Of a DNA stretch of 28,904 nt, positions 16,501 to 23,685 are shown in pieces. The DNA is from a virus. The notes under the pieces are model-generated. The model had not been told where the DNA came from and did no database searches. It saw only the letters and a list, made by a program, of their open reading frames with translations. The position numbers and the translations under genes are program-made. The first letter of the stretch is position 1, and each line of letters opens with the position of its first letter. The stretch lies in the IMG/VR virus record IMGVR_UViG_3300024302_000039, positions 1-28,904 of that record. One strand, given 5' to 3'.

Positions 16501-17084
16501 GCTCCATCAGTATCATCTTCCCCAGCTATACCTAATAGATTAACTCTATGGTAACGAACACAATACGATTGAATTGTAGCTACACTCTGGACGAATTGTT
16601 GTTTCTTATTCTCATTAACAGGAACATCAAATACACTAGATATATATGAGCCATCTTTATGAGATACTATCATCTCTACCCTAGCTATCACTTGGTCTTC
16701 TACTATATAAGTAGATGGGAAATTCATAACAGCTAATCCATTATCAGCCAAAGGCTTTCTAGTCATATCAATTACTTGTCCTAGAGTTATATATTTATAA
16801 TTAAAAGCTTCTTTCCCTTTATTAAGATTCTTCATTTGACCACTAGCTTTAGCTATCGCATCAAACAACTCAGCTACCTTGTCTCCACCTATCTCTACTG
16901 TTGGTGCTACTATATTTATCTTGTTAGTTATTGGCTTAGCTACTGCTGGCTTAACTGCTTTAACTATCTCATACATAGTAGCCATATCAGTTTTAGCTAC
17001 TTCCTTGCCTTCTACACTATAAGTAGTTTCATTAATCTTAGTAGCTTCTACAACTACTCCTGTTTGTTTGTTTTTAACTTTCAT
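16497..17084 (-). CDS. erf: Erf-family single-strand DNA annealing recombinase
   Basis: A 195-residue protein. Residues 70-195 match the Erf core: LFDAIAKASGQMKNLNKGKE, AFNYKYITLGQVIDMTRKPL, ADNGLAVMNFP, then MIVSHKDGSYISSVFDVPV and the signature QSVATIQSYCVRYHRVNLLG ending IAGEDDTDG (compare GSAITYARRY...LLGIAAEDDDG). Erf proteins form rings on single-stranded DNA and anneal complementary strands during phage recombination and circularisation. The first 65 residues are an extra module (MKVKNKQTGVVVEATKINET), a small beta-rich segment followed by a Pro/Ala linker (VKAVKPAVAKPITNK), not part of the core. It is coded beside an SSB-like gene, its usual partner. Confidence 0.88.
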   Translation of the reverse strand: MKVKNKQTGVVVEATKINETTYSVEGKEVAKTDMATMYEIVKAVKPAVAKPITNKINIVAPTVEIGGDKVAELFDAIAKASGQMKNLNKGKEAFNYKYITLGQVIDMTRKPLADNGLAVMNFPSTYIVEDQVIARVEMIVSHKDGSYISSVFDVPVNENKKQQFVQSVATIQSYCVRYHRVNLLGIAGEDDTDGA

Positions 17085-17259
17085 TTTCTTTACCCCTTAA
17101 AAATTGCTCTCTTTGCTTAAATGCTCCGTTATCCCATGCTAACATAGTCATTCTGTATACAAACTCTTCCATATCCTCTTCTTTTTTTGGCTTCATTCCT
17201 GAACCCTCATTATCCCACCATATTTTAAAATCATTCATAATAACCTCGTATGCAGTCAT
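17074..17259 (-). CDS. Small conserved-type phage protein (WWxNEGSGM motif)
   Basis: A 61-residue acidic helical protein: MTAYEVIMNDFKIWWDNEGS, GMKPKKEEDMEEFVYRMTML, AWDNGAFKQREQFLRGKENE. The combination WWDNEGSGM.P...ED.EE....R...AWDNGA recalls small proteins found in many tailed phages. Their function is not known. It overlaps the erf start by 11 bases and is followed upstream by another small ORF whose stop abuts its ATG. Confidence 0.65.
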   Translation of the reverse strand: MTAYEVIMNDFKIWWDNEGSGMKPKKEEDMEEFVYRMTMLAWDNGAFKQREQFLRGKENES

Positions 17260-17472
17260 CTATATCTCCTTAATTATGTAGTATTCATATTTTTTTAAAT
17301 ATTTTAATATATGCTTTTTGTCATTCTTTGTACACTTGAAGCTATAATGCCCACTTCTACTAAAGGGGAAAGTTTCTCCGTGATACTTATATTTAATATT
17401 CAAGTCATCAAAAGCTTTTTTAAGATTATCACTAGACTTACACATTAAATCTACATCTATATTAACTTTCAT
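17260..17472 (-). CDS. Small hypothetical protein
   Basis: A 70-residue basic protein, MKVNIDVDLMCKSSDNLKKA, FDDLNIKYKYHGETFPFSRS, with a Lys/Tyr-rich C-terminal helix (HILKYLKKYEYYIIKEI). A beta-alpha-beta layout is likely. I recognise no family. It is set directly between the DUF3987 ATPase gene and the 61-residue gene, with GGAGATA ahead of its neighbours' starts, so it is read as part of the same operon. Confidence 0.55.
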   Translation of the reverse strand: MKVNIDVDLMCKSSDNLKKAFDDLNIKYKYHGETFPFSRSGHYSFKCTKNDKKHILKYLKKYEYYIIKEI

Positions 17473-17480
17473 TCTATCTC

Positions 17481-18893
17481 CTAGTCATAAAGGAGACGGA
17501 GCAAATCTTCTTGCTCATCATTTAGTTTCTCAGCTTCAATCTCTTCAGCTTGATCTACTTCCTTTAATATCTCTTCAGTCTTTTCATCTTGTTTAGTAAC
17601 ACTATAATAAACTACTCCTTTTCGAGATACTTCTTTCCATAGATAATTCTTTTCACTACTAAGCTCTTTAGTTAGTTTAATAACTTCTTCTATCTTCTTT
17701 GTCCACCCACTAGGAATAAACGGATAAGACAAAAAGTGCTGATTGGTGCAAGGATTACTTTCTTCTAGCATTCTTTCCAGCAGTCTATGATGTAAGGGCT
17801 TTAGTTTAGTAATCTCTGTTAATACCCTACTAGATTCATCTATTATCTCTTTTGCTTGTTGCATATGCTCTATCTCTACTTTGTCTTTCTCTTCAAAGAA
17901 GGCATAAATAGAAGCCAACTTAACAAGTTTAAATACTCTATTAAGCATATCAGACTGTACTGCTTCTGCCAATCCCTTATTAGTCTTAACAAAGTTCTCA
18001 CCTTCACATTGCACCTGAGCATAGAACAACATAGCTTCATCTGTTAAAGTCAACACACTATTCATCTTCTTTGCAGATATAAGATTTCTTATTCTTTCCC
18101 TGTCTGGAAGTCTATCTTTCTTTATCTGTTCAGTAGCTCTCATCTCTTTTACTACATCTGCTGGAGATCTCTCTTCTACTTCTACTGTTTTATCGTCTGA
18201 AAACACAAACCTTCTTCCATATCCAGTCTTTAATAAATTCTGAAAAGCAAACTCAATATTGTCTCCATTGATTAGCTTTGACTTGTCTCCATAAGCATAT
18301 AGGTTTACTGGTATTCCATCTATGTCTAATGGATTATTATCTGACCTCTTTAGTTGTGCTGGAAAATCTCCATTATTATAACACTCCAGCAATATATCAA
18401 ACAAATCAGCTTTGCCCACTACTGCATCAGCTACTTCATCTACAGATAAGTTAACATTTCCCACTCCTACAAGATATGCTGTTTCACTAGCACTATACAG
18501 TCCAGACAAAGTAGCATTAGAAGCTTTAGGAGTCCAAGCTTGCAAAGCTCTCTCTATTCCGTCATTTTCTAGTTTCTGTATAGCTTTCTTCTTAAACTTA
18601 GGATATACCTCTTTTTTCATGTAATCAAAAGCCAAAGAGAAGTACATATTGTCTAGCAAGTTAACACCAATACTTTTACCACTCCCACTAGGGCTAAAGC
18701 TCAAACCATAGAAATTTGATACTGCTGTACCAAAACCTGCTTCTGTGTCTACACACACTCTCATCTGTCCTGCAATGCTTGCCATCTTAAAGTGGACAGC
18801 ACTACAAGCCAATCCTAGTCCCATTGATAGTTTAGCTTTCTGTAAGTCTTTTACCATTTTTTGAACCAATGGATTTAATTTTCGTATGTCCAT
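17481..18893 (-). CDS. DUF3987-type P-loop ATPase, putative replication helicase
   Basis: A 470-residue ATPase. The Walker A motif SPSGSGKS is at residues 67-74 and the Walker B-like segment NVNLSVDEVAD at about 146-156, followed by DLFDILLECYNNGDFPAQLK and RSDNNPLDIDGIPVNLYAYG, the pattern of DUF3987 helicase-like proteins. In phages and plasmids these accompany primases, as here (primase-polymerase upstream). The C-terminal 80 residues are acidic and may be a winged-helix plus tail. The ATG at 18893 is chosen over an in-frame codon at 18938 because AGGAGG sits six bases upstream and because the longer form overlaps the HNH gene by 64 bases. Helicase activity is inferred from family and context. 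Confidence 0.82.
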   Translation of the reverse strand: MDIRKLNPLVQKMVKDLQKAKLSMGLGLACSAVHFKMASIAGQMRVCVDTEAGFGTAVSNFYGLSFSPSGSGKSIGVNLLDNMYFSLAFDYMKKEVYPKFKKKAIQKLENDGIERALQAWTPKASNATLSGLYSASETAYLVGVGNVNLSVDEVADAVVGKADLFDILLECYNNGDFPAQLKRSDNNPLDIDGIPVNLYAYGDKSKLINGDNIEFAFQNLLKTGYGRRFVFSDDKTVEVEERSPADVVKEMRATEQIKKDRLPDRERIRNLISAKKMNSVLTLTDEAMLFYAQVQCEGENFVKTNKGLAEAVQSDMLNRVFKLVKLASIYAFFEEKDKVEIEHMQQAKEIIDESSRVLTEITKLKPLHHRLLERMLEESNPCTNQHFLSYPFIPSGWTKKIEEVIKLTKELSSEKNYLWKEVSRKGVVYYSVTKQDEKTEEILKEVDQAEEIEAEKLNDEQEDLLRLLYD

Positions 18894-19369
18894 ACAAATC
18901 CTCCTGCTGTATATTGTTTTTTGTTGATGTTTACACAACTAGCTATGTTCCCAACAGTTATGCCAGTCACTCTACTTGCTTCATTGATTGAGATATAAGT
19001 ACCAACATTCGTTCCATCTTTAGTCACTTGTCTTACAGCTCTATGTGGTCTTCCTGAGCTTATATCTCCTCTTATGCAATCATAGTGCCCTTTTCTTCTG
19101 TTATCTTGGAAAGTCATCAGCTGTATGTTGTCAAGAGTGTATCCTTTGTGATTATTAATTCTGTCTACACTTGGTTTCATATTTTTGGTATGTCCTGTAT
19201 TTTCCCAGTATTCAAACAGTATATGAAATATATCTTGATTCATAATCCACCAACCAAACTCTTCTTTTGTATAGGCTGGCATATCAAAGCCTCTTGATTT
19301 ACACTTAGACCTCTGATGACTATAAAGCTTAGTTATCACACCTTTCTTTGTTTTGTCATATTTGTTCAT
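18875..19369 (-). CDS. HNH homing endonuclease with C-terminal NUMOD1 domain
   Basis: A 164-residue nuclease. Residues about 60-95 hold the HNH core KPSVDRINNHKGYTLDNIQL with MTFQDNRRKGH (Asp-Arg-Ile-x-Asn and Asn-x-Gln-Leu steps). Residues 108-162 form a NUMOD1-like DNA-binding helix module: AVRQVTKDGTNVGTYISINE, ASRVTGITVGNIASCVNINK, then AGGFVWTYEN. This domain pairing is standard for I-HmuI-like and free-standing phage homing endonucleases. AAGGAAAGATAG precedes the ATG. It lies between an 82-residue ORF and the DUF3987 gene, and carries that gene's ribosome site, so the host operon has adapted to it. No intron splice elements were recognised. Confidence 0.88.
   Translation of the reverse strand: MNKYDKTKKGVITKLYSHQRSKCKSRGFDMPAYTKEEFGWWIMNQDIFHILFEYWENTGHTKNMKPSVDRINNHKGYTLDNIQLMTFQDNRRKGHYDCIRGDISSGRPHRAVRQVTKDGTNVGTYISINEASRVTGITVGNIASCVNINKKQYTAGGFVWTYEN
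18900..18905 (-). promoter_or_regulatory. Ribosome binding site of the DUF3987 ATPase gene
   Basis: AGGAGG on the minus strand, six bases (ATTTGT) before the ATG at 18893. It is one of the strongest Shine-Dalgarno sites in the window, lies inside the end of the HNH gene, and decides the start. Confidence 0.75.
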
Positions 19370-19604
19370 CTATCTTTCCTTGTACCATGGTAGCACCATC
19401 CATTATGCTTTGATAATGATCTTCATCTCCTTTAATCTCTATCTTCACAGTAAAGACCTCTCCATTATGTTTATATCCTAGCCCAACATACCTTCTCATA
19501 ACGGATCTATCAAACCACACTTCAACTTGTGGACTTAAATATCTTTCTATCATGGCATGTCTTATTGCTTGATAATCTACCTCTTCTCTTTTTGATGTTG
19601 ACAT
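19356..19604 (-). CDS. Small hypothetical protein
   Basis: An 82-residue protein: MSTSKREEVDYQAIRHAMIE, RYLSPQVEVWFDRSVMRRYV, GLGYKHNGEVFTVKIEIKGD. A helix followed by a beta sheet is likely. I recognise no family. It begins 12 bases after the primase-polymerase stop and overlaps the HNH gene start by 14 bases. Position suggests a replication accessory role, with no motif to support it further. Confidence 0.55.
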   Translation of the reverse strand: MSTSKREEVDYQAIRHAMIERYLSPQVEVWFDRSVMRRYVGLGYKHNGEVFTVKIEIKGDEDHYQSIMDGATMVQGKIDEQI

Positions 19605-19615
19605 CTTTTCTCCCT

Positions 19616-20464
19616 TTATATGAATTGTTGTACATACTTTAAAGACTCTCTAAAAGTCATACCTTCTAACTCCATAAGTACATGAAAGATATCACCACTT
19701 ATTTCTTTAGAACCATAGTCACATATATATCCTGATTCATATATCTTAGCACTACTTGTATTCTCTTCGGGTCTCAACTTGCACTTACCATTGACAAACT
19801 CTATGCCAATAGATTCTAATACATCTTGTATCATCTCAGTAGTTAGTTGTTTTTTAATATCTTCTAAGCTACTACTACCATAACTATTAATTAAATCTTT
19901 ATCTATAACTATCTTTTCAACATACTCAGATTCTAGTTGTTTCTTAGCCAATTCTTTAGCTTTAAAGCAATCTAATAGTTTACCTTCGTTCTTTAAAACA
20001 ATACAATCACTTGTTCCTAGAAATGAAGCAGTCTTAGTTAAAGTCTGTTCATCATTGAATGGAAACATTAGTTCTAACATTCTAAAGTAAACATCATGTT
20101 CTCTTGGAATATTAATAGCTGGTATTAATACTCTAAACCTATCAGAAACAATACCTTTCTTTTCAAGCTGATGTGATTTAGTTGTAGCAATGATATATTT
20201 ATATTTACTAAACAAAGATTGAAAATCTACTATAGACATACCATCATCGATATCAATAATGATACAGTTCTGATTAGATCTATCAAAGTTCTTACTAGAC
20301 TTGATTCCTTTGTCCCACGCATAGCATGAATATTGTATTTTACTACTAGACATAGGTTTATGTATGTCTTCCCAAGTAACTGCCTTAGATCTCCAACCCT
20401 TTAGTGTAAGATGATATGCATCTGTAACTTTTCCTTTTAACTTTATAAAGCTTATATTAATCAT
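19616..20464 (-). CDS. Primase-polymerase (AEP superfamily)
   Basis: A 282-residue protein. The N-terminal half has the AEP catalytic signature: IIIDIDDG with Asp71 and Asp73 for metal binding, TTKSHQ with His98, and DRFRVLIP (108-115) with the conserved Arg, in the usual prim-pol order. Such enzymes make primers and can extend them. Residues about 220-282 resemble a CHC2/DUF-type primase zinc module (CKLRPEENTSSAKIYESGYI, CDYGSKEISGDIFHVLMELE, TFRESLKYV), but the Cys set is incomplete, so the finger looks degenerate and may not bind zinc. It overlaps the methyltransferase gene upstream by eight bases, and a DUF3987 ATPase lies two genes downstream. Confidence 0.82.
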   Translation of the reverse strand: MINISFIKLKGKVTDAYHLTLKGWRSKAVTWEDIHKPMSSSKIQYSCYAWDKGIKSSKNFDRSNQNCIIIDIDDGMSIVDFQSLFSKYKYIIATTKSHQLEKKGIVSDRFRVLIPAINIPREHDVYFRMLELMFPFNDEQTLTKTASFLGTSDCIVLKNEGKLLDCFKAKELAKKQLESEYVEKIVIDKDLINSYGSSSLEDIKKQLTTEMIQDVLESIGIEFVNGKCKLRPEENTSSAKIYESGYICDYGSKEISGDIFHVLMELEGMTFRESLKYVQQFI

Positions 20465-21557
20465 CTCTAATACCTTTAAATATATGTGCTATCACATCTA
20501 CTGTCCAGCCGTTACCTAACATTTTGTATCTTTGTGAATTAGAAACTCCCTCAGTATAATTATCAGGAACAGTTTGTAGTCTTTCACATTCTAATGGTGT
20601 CAGCTTTCTATATGTCGGATGTTCATATCTCATAAATCCGTTAGAAGTCTGTAGACAGTTAGATTTATCTTTCATGTTTCTGCCACGTCTTGTTTTTGAA
20701 TTTGGAACACTGTAATCAAAACAATCACCATCTTGTATCTCTGTATAGCCTTTCTTTGTGGCTTCTTTAACCTGGAGAATATATGTCGCACTATTTCCCG
20801 CCCTTAGGCATGGTGTCTTTCTTAGTCCTACTTTGTTGTCTTGAAAGCCACTGGTGGTCTTCATAGTAAAGAAGTCTTTGTTTGATTTTATAATCTCATT
20901 GTGATCTCTTTCTATATTCTTAAGAACAGATGGTTTAACTTTATACTTAGAGGTGTCTATATCTGTTTCTAGGACATCTCTAAGTAAAATCCCTTTATCT
21001 TGTGGCTGCTCAAGTCCAGGTATGTTAGTCCAATAAAATCTCACTCTATTCTGAGCCGACATTAAAGAACTATTAATCATAATTGGCTCAACACCCATAG
21101 CCTCATTAAACATAGGTAGCCATTTTTTAGTTACTCTCACATTTTCTAAAAAGAAATACTTAGGCTGTATAGCCTTCCATACTCTTACATATTCCCAAAA
21201 CAAATAAGACTGACCATCAAATTCGAAACCTTCCTCTTTTAGCATTAAGTATTGTTCGAGAGTAGTTACATCTTTTCCACACTTTGTAGCACTCCCTTTT
21301 AGACTCCCGCTTACACTGAATCCTTGACATGGTGAACCACCAATAATCATATCAATATCTAGTGTTTTTAGATAATCTGCATCTAAGTTAATAACACTAC
21401 CTAATCTTTTGTCAGCATCTTGTGGATAATTCTTATCTGCCACTTGAATAGCATATTTATCTATCTCGCTGCTATAATAATTATCTACTTTAATTCCTGC
21501 TCTTTTTAAAGCAATCCTACCACAACTCATTCCATCAAATAAACTTAAAATGTTCAT
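20457..21557 (-). CDS. C5-cytosine DNA methyltransferase
   Basis: A 366-residue complete C5 methyltransferase. Motif I is LSLFDGMSCGRIAL (residues 4-17), motif IV GGSPCQGFS with catalytic Cys77, motif VI LENV (137-140), motif VIII QNRVRFYW (169-176), then a target-recognition region, and motifs IX-X RKLTPLECERLQTVPDNYT and MLGNGWTVDVIAHIF near the end. It transfers methyl from S-adenosylmethionine to cytosine C5 in DNA. In a phage genome with no visible cognate endonuclease, the usual role is protection from host restriction. It is the most conventional of three methyltransferase-like proteins in the window; its target sequence cannot be read. Confidence 0.93.
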   Translation of the reverse strand: MNILSLFDGMSCGRIALKRAGIKVDNYYSSEIDKYAIQVADKNYPQDADKRLGSVINLDADYLKTLDIDMIIGGSPCQGFSVSGSLKGSATKCGKDVTTLEQYLMLKEEGFEFDGQSYLFWEYVRVWKAIQPKYFFLENVRVTKKWLPMFNEAMGVEPIMINSSLMSAQNRVRFYWTNIPGLEQPQDKGILLRDVLETDIDTSKYKVKPSVLKNIERDHNEIIKSNKDFFTMKTTSGFQDNKVGLRKTPCLRAGNSATYILQVKEATKKGYTEIQDGDCFDYSVPNSKTRRGRNMKDKSNCLQTSNGFMRYEHPTYRKLTPLECERLQTVPDNYTEGVSNSQRYKMLGNGWTVDVIAHIFKGIRDD

Positions 21558-21751
21558 TATATCTCCTTAAATGTAAAATTTTTAGACTTAAATAACTTGT
21601 CAGCTAATCTAACAGTATCTAACATCTCTTCAGGTATCAACTCTCTCATTAACTCACCATACTCTTCAACTGTTAAATCTTTTTCCTTCAGGATAGTATC
21701 TTTACTAGATACAATAGCCTTCATTGTCTTCTTACAAATCTTGACATTCAT
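21557..21751 (-). CDS. Small hypothetical protein
   Basis: A 64-residue protein: MNVKICKKTMKAIVSSKDTI, LKEKDLTVEEYGELMRELIP, EEMLDTVRLADKLFKSKNFT. It is acidic-helical in its second half. An internal ATG at 21727 would give a 56-residue form; neither start has a strong ribosome site, and the longer one overlaps the ABC-GNAT gene by 20 bases. The last base of its stop is shared with the methyltransferase ATG. No family is recognised. Confidence 0.5.
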   Translation of the reverse strand: MNVKICKKTMKAIVSSKDTILKEKDLTVEEYGELMRELIPEEMLDTVRLADKLFKSKNFTFKEI

Positions 21752-22826
21752 TGATTCTATCTTTAGCTATATCAAAATGCCCATCATCCATTTCTGTACC
21801 TATAAATTCATGTGAGTATGTGAGTCTGTCCGCATCTCTCAGTATGGTCTTTTCAGTTTTTCCAAATCCTTTAGATATTCTAGCTTCTCCATTTTTCTTT
21901 AAATAACTTTTCCTTTTTTTCATATTTGTACTTGTTGGTCTCCAGTTATCACTATTATTTCTATATTCCCCCATAGATGGATGTGAAGTTTTTGAAAAAT
22001 ATCTAAGTCCTCTATTTGTATATTCGTTGGCTATTGTATTGCTTAGGGCTTTTCCTATTCCTAACCCTTGAAACTCAGGTAGAACAACAAGCCTACTTTC
22101 TCTCCAGTATGTTCTTATGTCTCTACCACATCCGTGAATTATTGACAAAAAACCAACTTTCATATTTTCTATATATGCAGTGTAGCAATGAACTGACTTG
22201 CTCATATTGGTGTCTAAATAGTGATGTTTTTTGAAATAAATCCAATCTTCGTGGGAACTAGCAACGATTTCAATATTAATTTCTGGTCTCCTAAGTGAAT
22301 CCTTTTGAATAAATTTTTGCATATCAGTATCGTATATAAAATCAGGTTGTAACCATTCGATTATATCACTATGGCAACTAGCAATAAACAGATTAGTAAT
22401 GTCTCCTTTATCAAAACCCTTTCTTAATGCTACTGATAGAGATTTAGCAGTATTTCTATCTACAACACTCGTAAACTCATCAATACAGTTAATTCCTTTA
22501 TCAAGAGATAGTGCGACTTCGGCTCTATGTTTTTCTCCATTTGAAACTTTGTCTATATTTTTAAACCAAGTAGGTACACTTCTTAAACCAGCGGAAAGTA
22601 AAAACTTTTCAGCATTTTCATAGTTAGAGAAGTTATCAATAATGCTTATATTCGAATCAAAATTAATTTCTTTATCTAGCCCACATTCTTTTAGTATCGT
22701 ACTTTTTCCACTCCCACTAGTTCCGACTATAAGAATAATTCCATGCTTTTCTTTAAAGTCAGGAATATTTATTTCAGGTTGCTCGTAATCTTTAATATCG
22801 TATTTTTCTATTATACTATTGTTCAT
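21732..22826 (-). CDS. ABC-type ATPase fused to GNAT acetyltransferase
   Basis: A 364-residue two-domain protein. Residues 28-165 form a compact ABC-class ATPase: Walker A GTSGSGKST (35-43), signature SNGEKHRAEVALSL (95-108), Walker B GINCIDEFTSVVD (111-123) with the catalytic Glu, and the H-loop ASCHSD (149-154). Residues 185-300 form a GNAT domain: WIYFKKHHYLD (196-205), VGFLSIIHG, and the acetyl-CoA motif RLVVLPEFQGLGIGKAL (245-261) with QGLGIG. The C terminus is Lys/Arg-rich. There is no transmembrane domain, so it is not a transporter. It lies next to a cytosine methyltransferase. A role in DNA or protein acylation, for example a Mom-like base modification against restriction, is possible but unproven. 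Confidence 0.8.
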   Translation of the reverse strand: MNNSIIEKYDIKDYEQPEINIPDFKEKHGIILIVGTSGSGKSTILKECGLDKEINFDSNISIIDNFSNYENAEKFLLSAGLRSVPTWFKNIDKVSNGEKHRAEVALSLDKGINCIDEFTSVVDRNTAKSLSVALRKGFDKGDITNLFIASCHSDIIEWLQPDFIYDTDMQKFIQKDSLRRPEINIEIVASSHEDWIYFKKHHYLDTNMSKSVHCYTAYIENMKVGFLSIIHGCGRDIRTYWRESRLVVLPEFQGLGIGKALSNTIANEYTNRGLRYFSKTSHPSMGEYRNNSDNWRPTSTNMKKRKSYLKKNGEARISKGFGKTEKTILRDADRLTYSHEFIGTEMDDGHFDIAKDRINECQDL

Positions 22827-22836
22827 TTTTTTCCTT

Positions 22837-23187
22837 TTAAAAATCTACTGGTTCTGAGTTATCAAAATCAAAATCTGCTGTACTGTCTATGTATAGGATT
22901 TTTATTCTTTCGCCCCACTTCTCGTAGTTTTCTTCTTTTATGGGAAACTCAAAGTATTTCTTACTTCCTCTAAAGTTTGCTCTAATAAAGAGTTTTCCAA
23001 CAGAATATTCTACACCTATACTTACAGTATCAATTAAAGCACTTGCTTCAATACCTTCTTGTTTAGGAGTAGTTTTAATTCCTCCACTAAGATTAAGTCC
23101 TCTTTCATATATAAAGCTACTAATCTTCTCAATCATTTTATCCATTGCTACTAAACAGTCTTCATTCTTTAATACTATTCTACTCAC
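22837..23187 (-). CDS. Hypothetical protein with acidic SSB-like tail
   Basis: A 116-residue protein, MSRIVLKNEDCLVAMDKMIE, with a predicted helix-then-sheet body (LIDTVSIGVEYSVGKLFIRA, RGSKKYFEFPIKEENYEKWG) and an acidic end TADFDFDNSEPVDF. The last residues (acidic run, then -PVDF) imitate the partner-binding tails of single-strand binding proteins. No family is recognised. It overlaps the upstream gene by four bases (ATGA type) and sits in the replication and recombination operon, where a DNA-related accessory role would fit. Confidence 0.55.
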   Translation of the reverse strand: MSRIVLKNEDCLVAMDKMIEKISSFIYERGLNLSGGIKTTPKQEGIEASALIDTVSIGVEYSVGKLFIRANFRGSKKYFEFPIKEENYEKWGERIKILYIDSTADFDFDNSEPVDF

Positions 23188-23561
23188 GATAACTCCTCTA
23201 TTAGTTTTAACTCTTCTTCTGTTGGTTGATATTCTTCTTTCATTGCTGTTGGCTCTACAATTTGACCATAAGCAATTCCTACAGTTGTTCTGACATCATA
23301 CAAATCATTACTGATTGTAGTGGCTGTTCCTACTGGTAGTTCCTCAGGATAAGTGAATGGTTTATTGTTAGTCTTTCTGTCTTTACTTCTAAAGAACACT
23401 TTGACTACCTCGACAGATTGTGTTGGATACCTTTCACTAATGACTTTTGACACATCTCTATAGGTATATCCTGTTGGAATATTACCTCCATCACTTGCTT
23501 CACATAAAGAGATAAAACTATTTAGTGTTGCCTTCTTTTTCTCTGTGCTTTCGTTGTTCAT
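23184..23561 (-). CDS. Hypothetical protein
   Basis: A 125-residue protein: MNNESTEKKKATLNSFISLC, then SDGGNIPTGYTYRDVSKVIS and ERYPTQSVEVVKVFFRSKDR, a helix-turn-helix-like middle in which TYRDVSKVISERYP could be a short DNA-contact region. The C terminus is acidic (EEYQPTEEELKLIEELS). No confident family. Its ATG lies within the last part of the ribbon-helix-helix gene (44-base overlap), suggesting coupled translation. Confidence 0.5.
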   Translation of the reverse strand: MNNESTEKKKATLNSFISLCEASDGGNIPTGYTYRDVSKVISERYPTQSVEVVKVFFRSKDRKTNNKPFTYPEELPVGTATTISNDLYDVRTTVGIAYGQIVEPTAMKEEYQPTEEELKLIEELS

Positions 23562-23685
23562 CTTTAATTAACCTTCTTACTTCATAACTCATAGAGCTTG
23601 AATTTATTTCAGCTAAACTTCTAAGATATTCTTTTGAATCTTCATCAAGAGTGATTAACATACCCTTCTTGTTTGTTGTCTTCAT
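23518..23685 (-). CDS. Ribbon-helix-helix DNA-binding protein candidate
   Basis: A 55-residue ORF: MKTTNKKGMLITLDEDSKEY, LRSLAEINSSSMSYEVRRLI, KDEQRKHREKEGNTK. The order of a short strand (GMLITLDED), helix (SKEYLRSLAEIN) and second helix (SSSMSYEVRRLIKDEQ) matches the MetJ/Arc ribbon-helix-helix pattern, with the strand expected to enter the DNA major groove. AAAAAGGAAGAAA precedes the ATG. The gene is first after an operator-like block of tandem repeats (23769-23812), so autoregulation is plausible. It overlaps the next gene by 44 bases in another frame. Confidence 0.65.
   Translation of the reverse strand: MKTTNKKGMLITLDEDSKEYLRSLAEINSSSMSYEVRRLIKDEQRKHREKEGNTK

Noticed and set aside
18894-18938. 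Longer N terminus for the DUF3987 ATPase (start at 18938)
   Set aside because: AGGAGG is placed correctly for the ATG at 18893, and the longer form would add 15 residues overlapping the HNH gene by 64 bases.
18875-19369. Group I intron around the HNH-NUMOD1 gene
   Set aside because: The flanking genes are both complete with their own starts and stops, and no conserved intron core was recognised.
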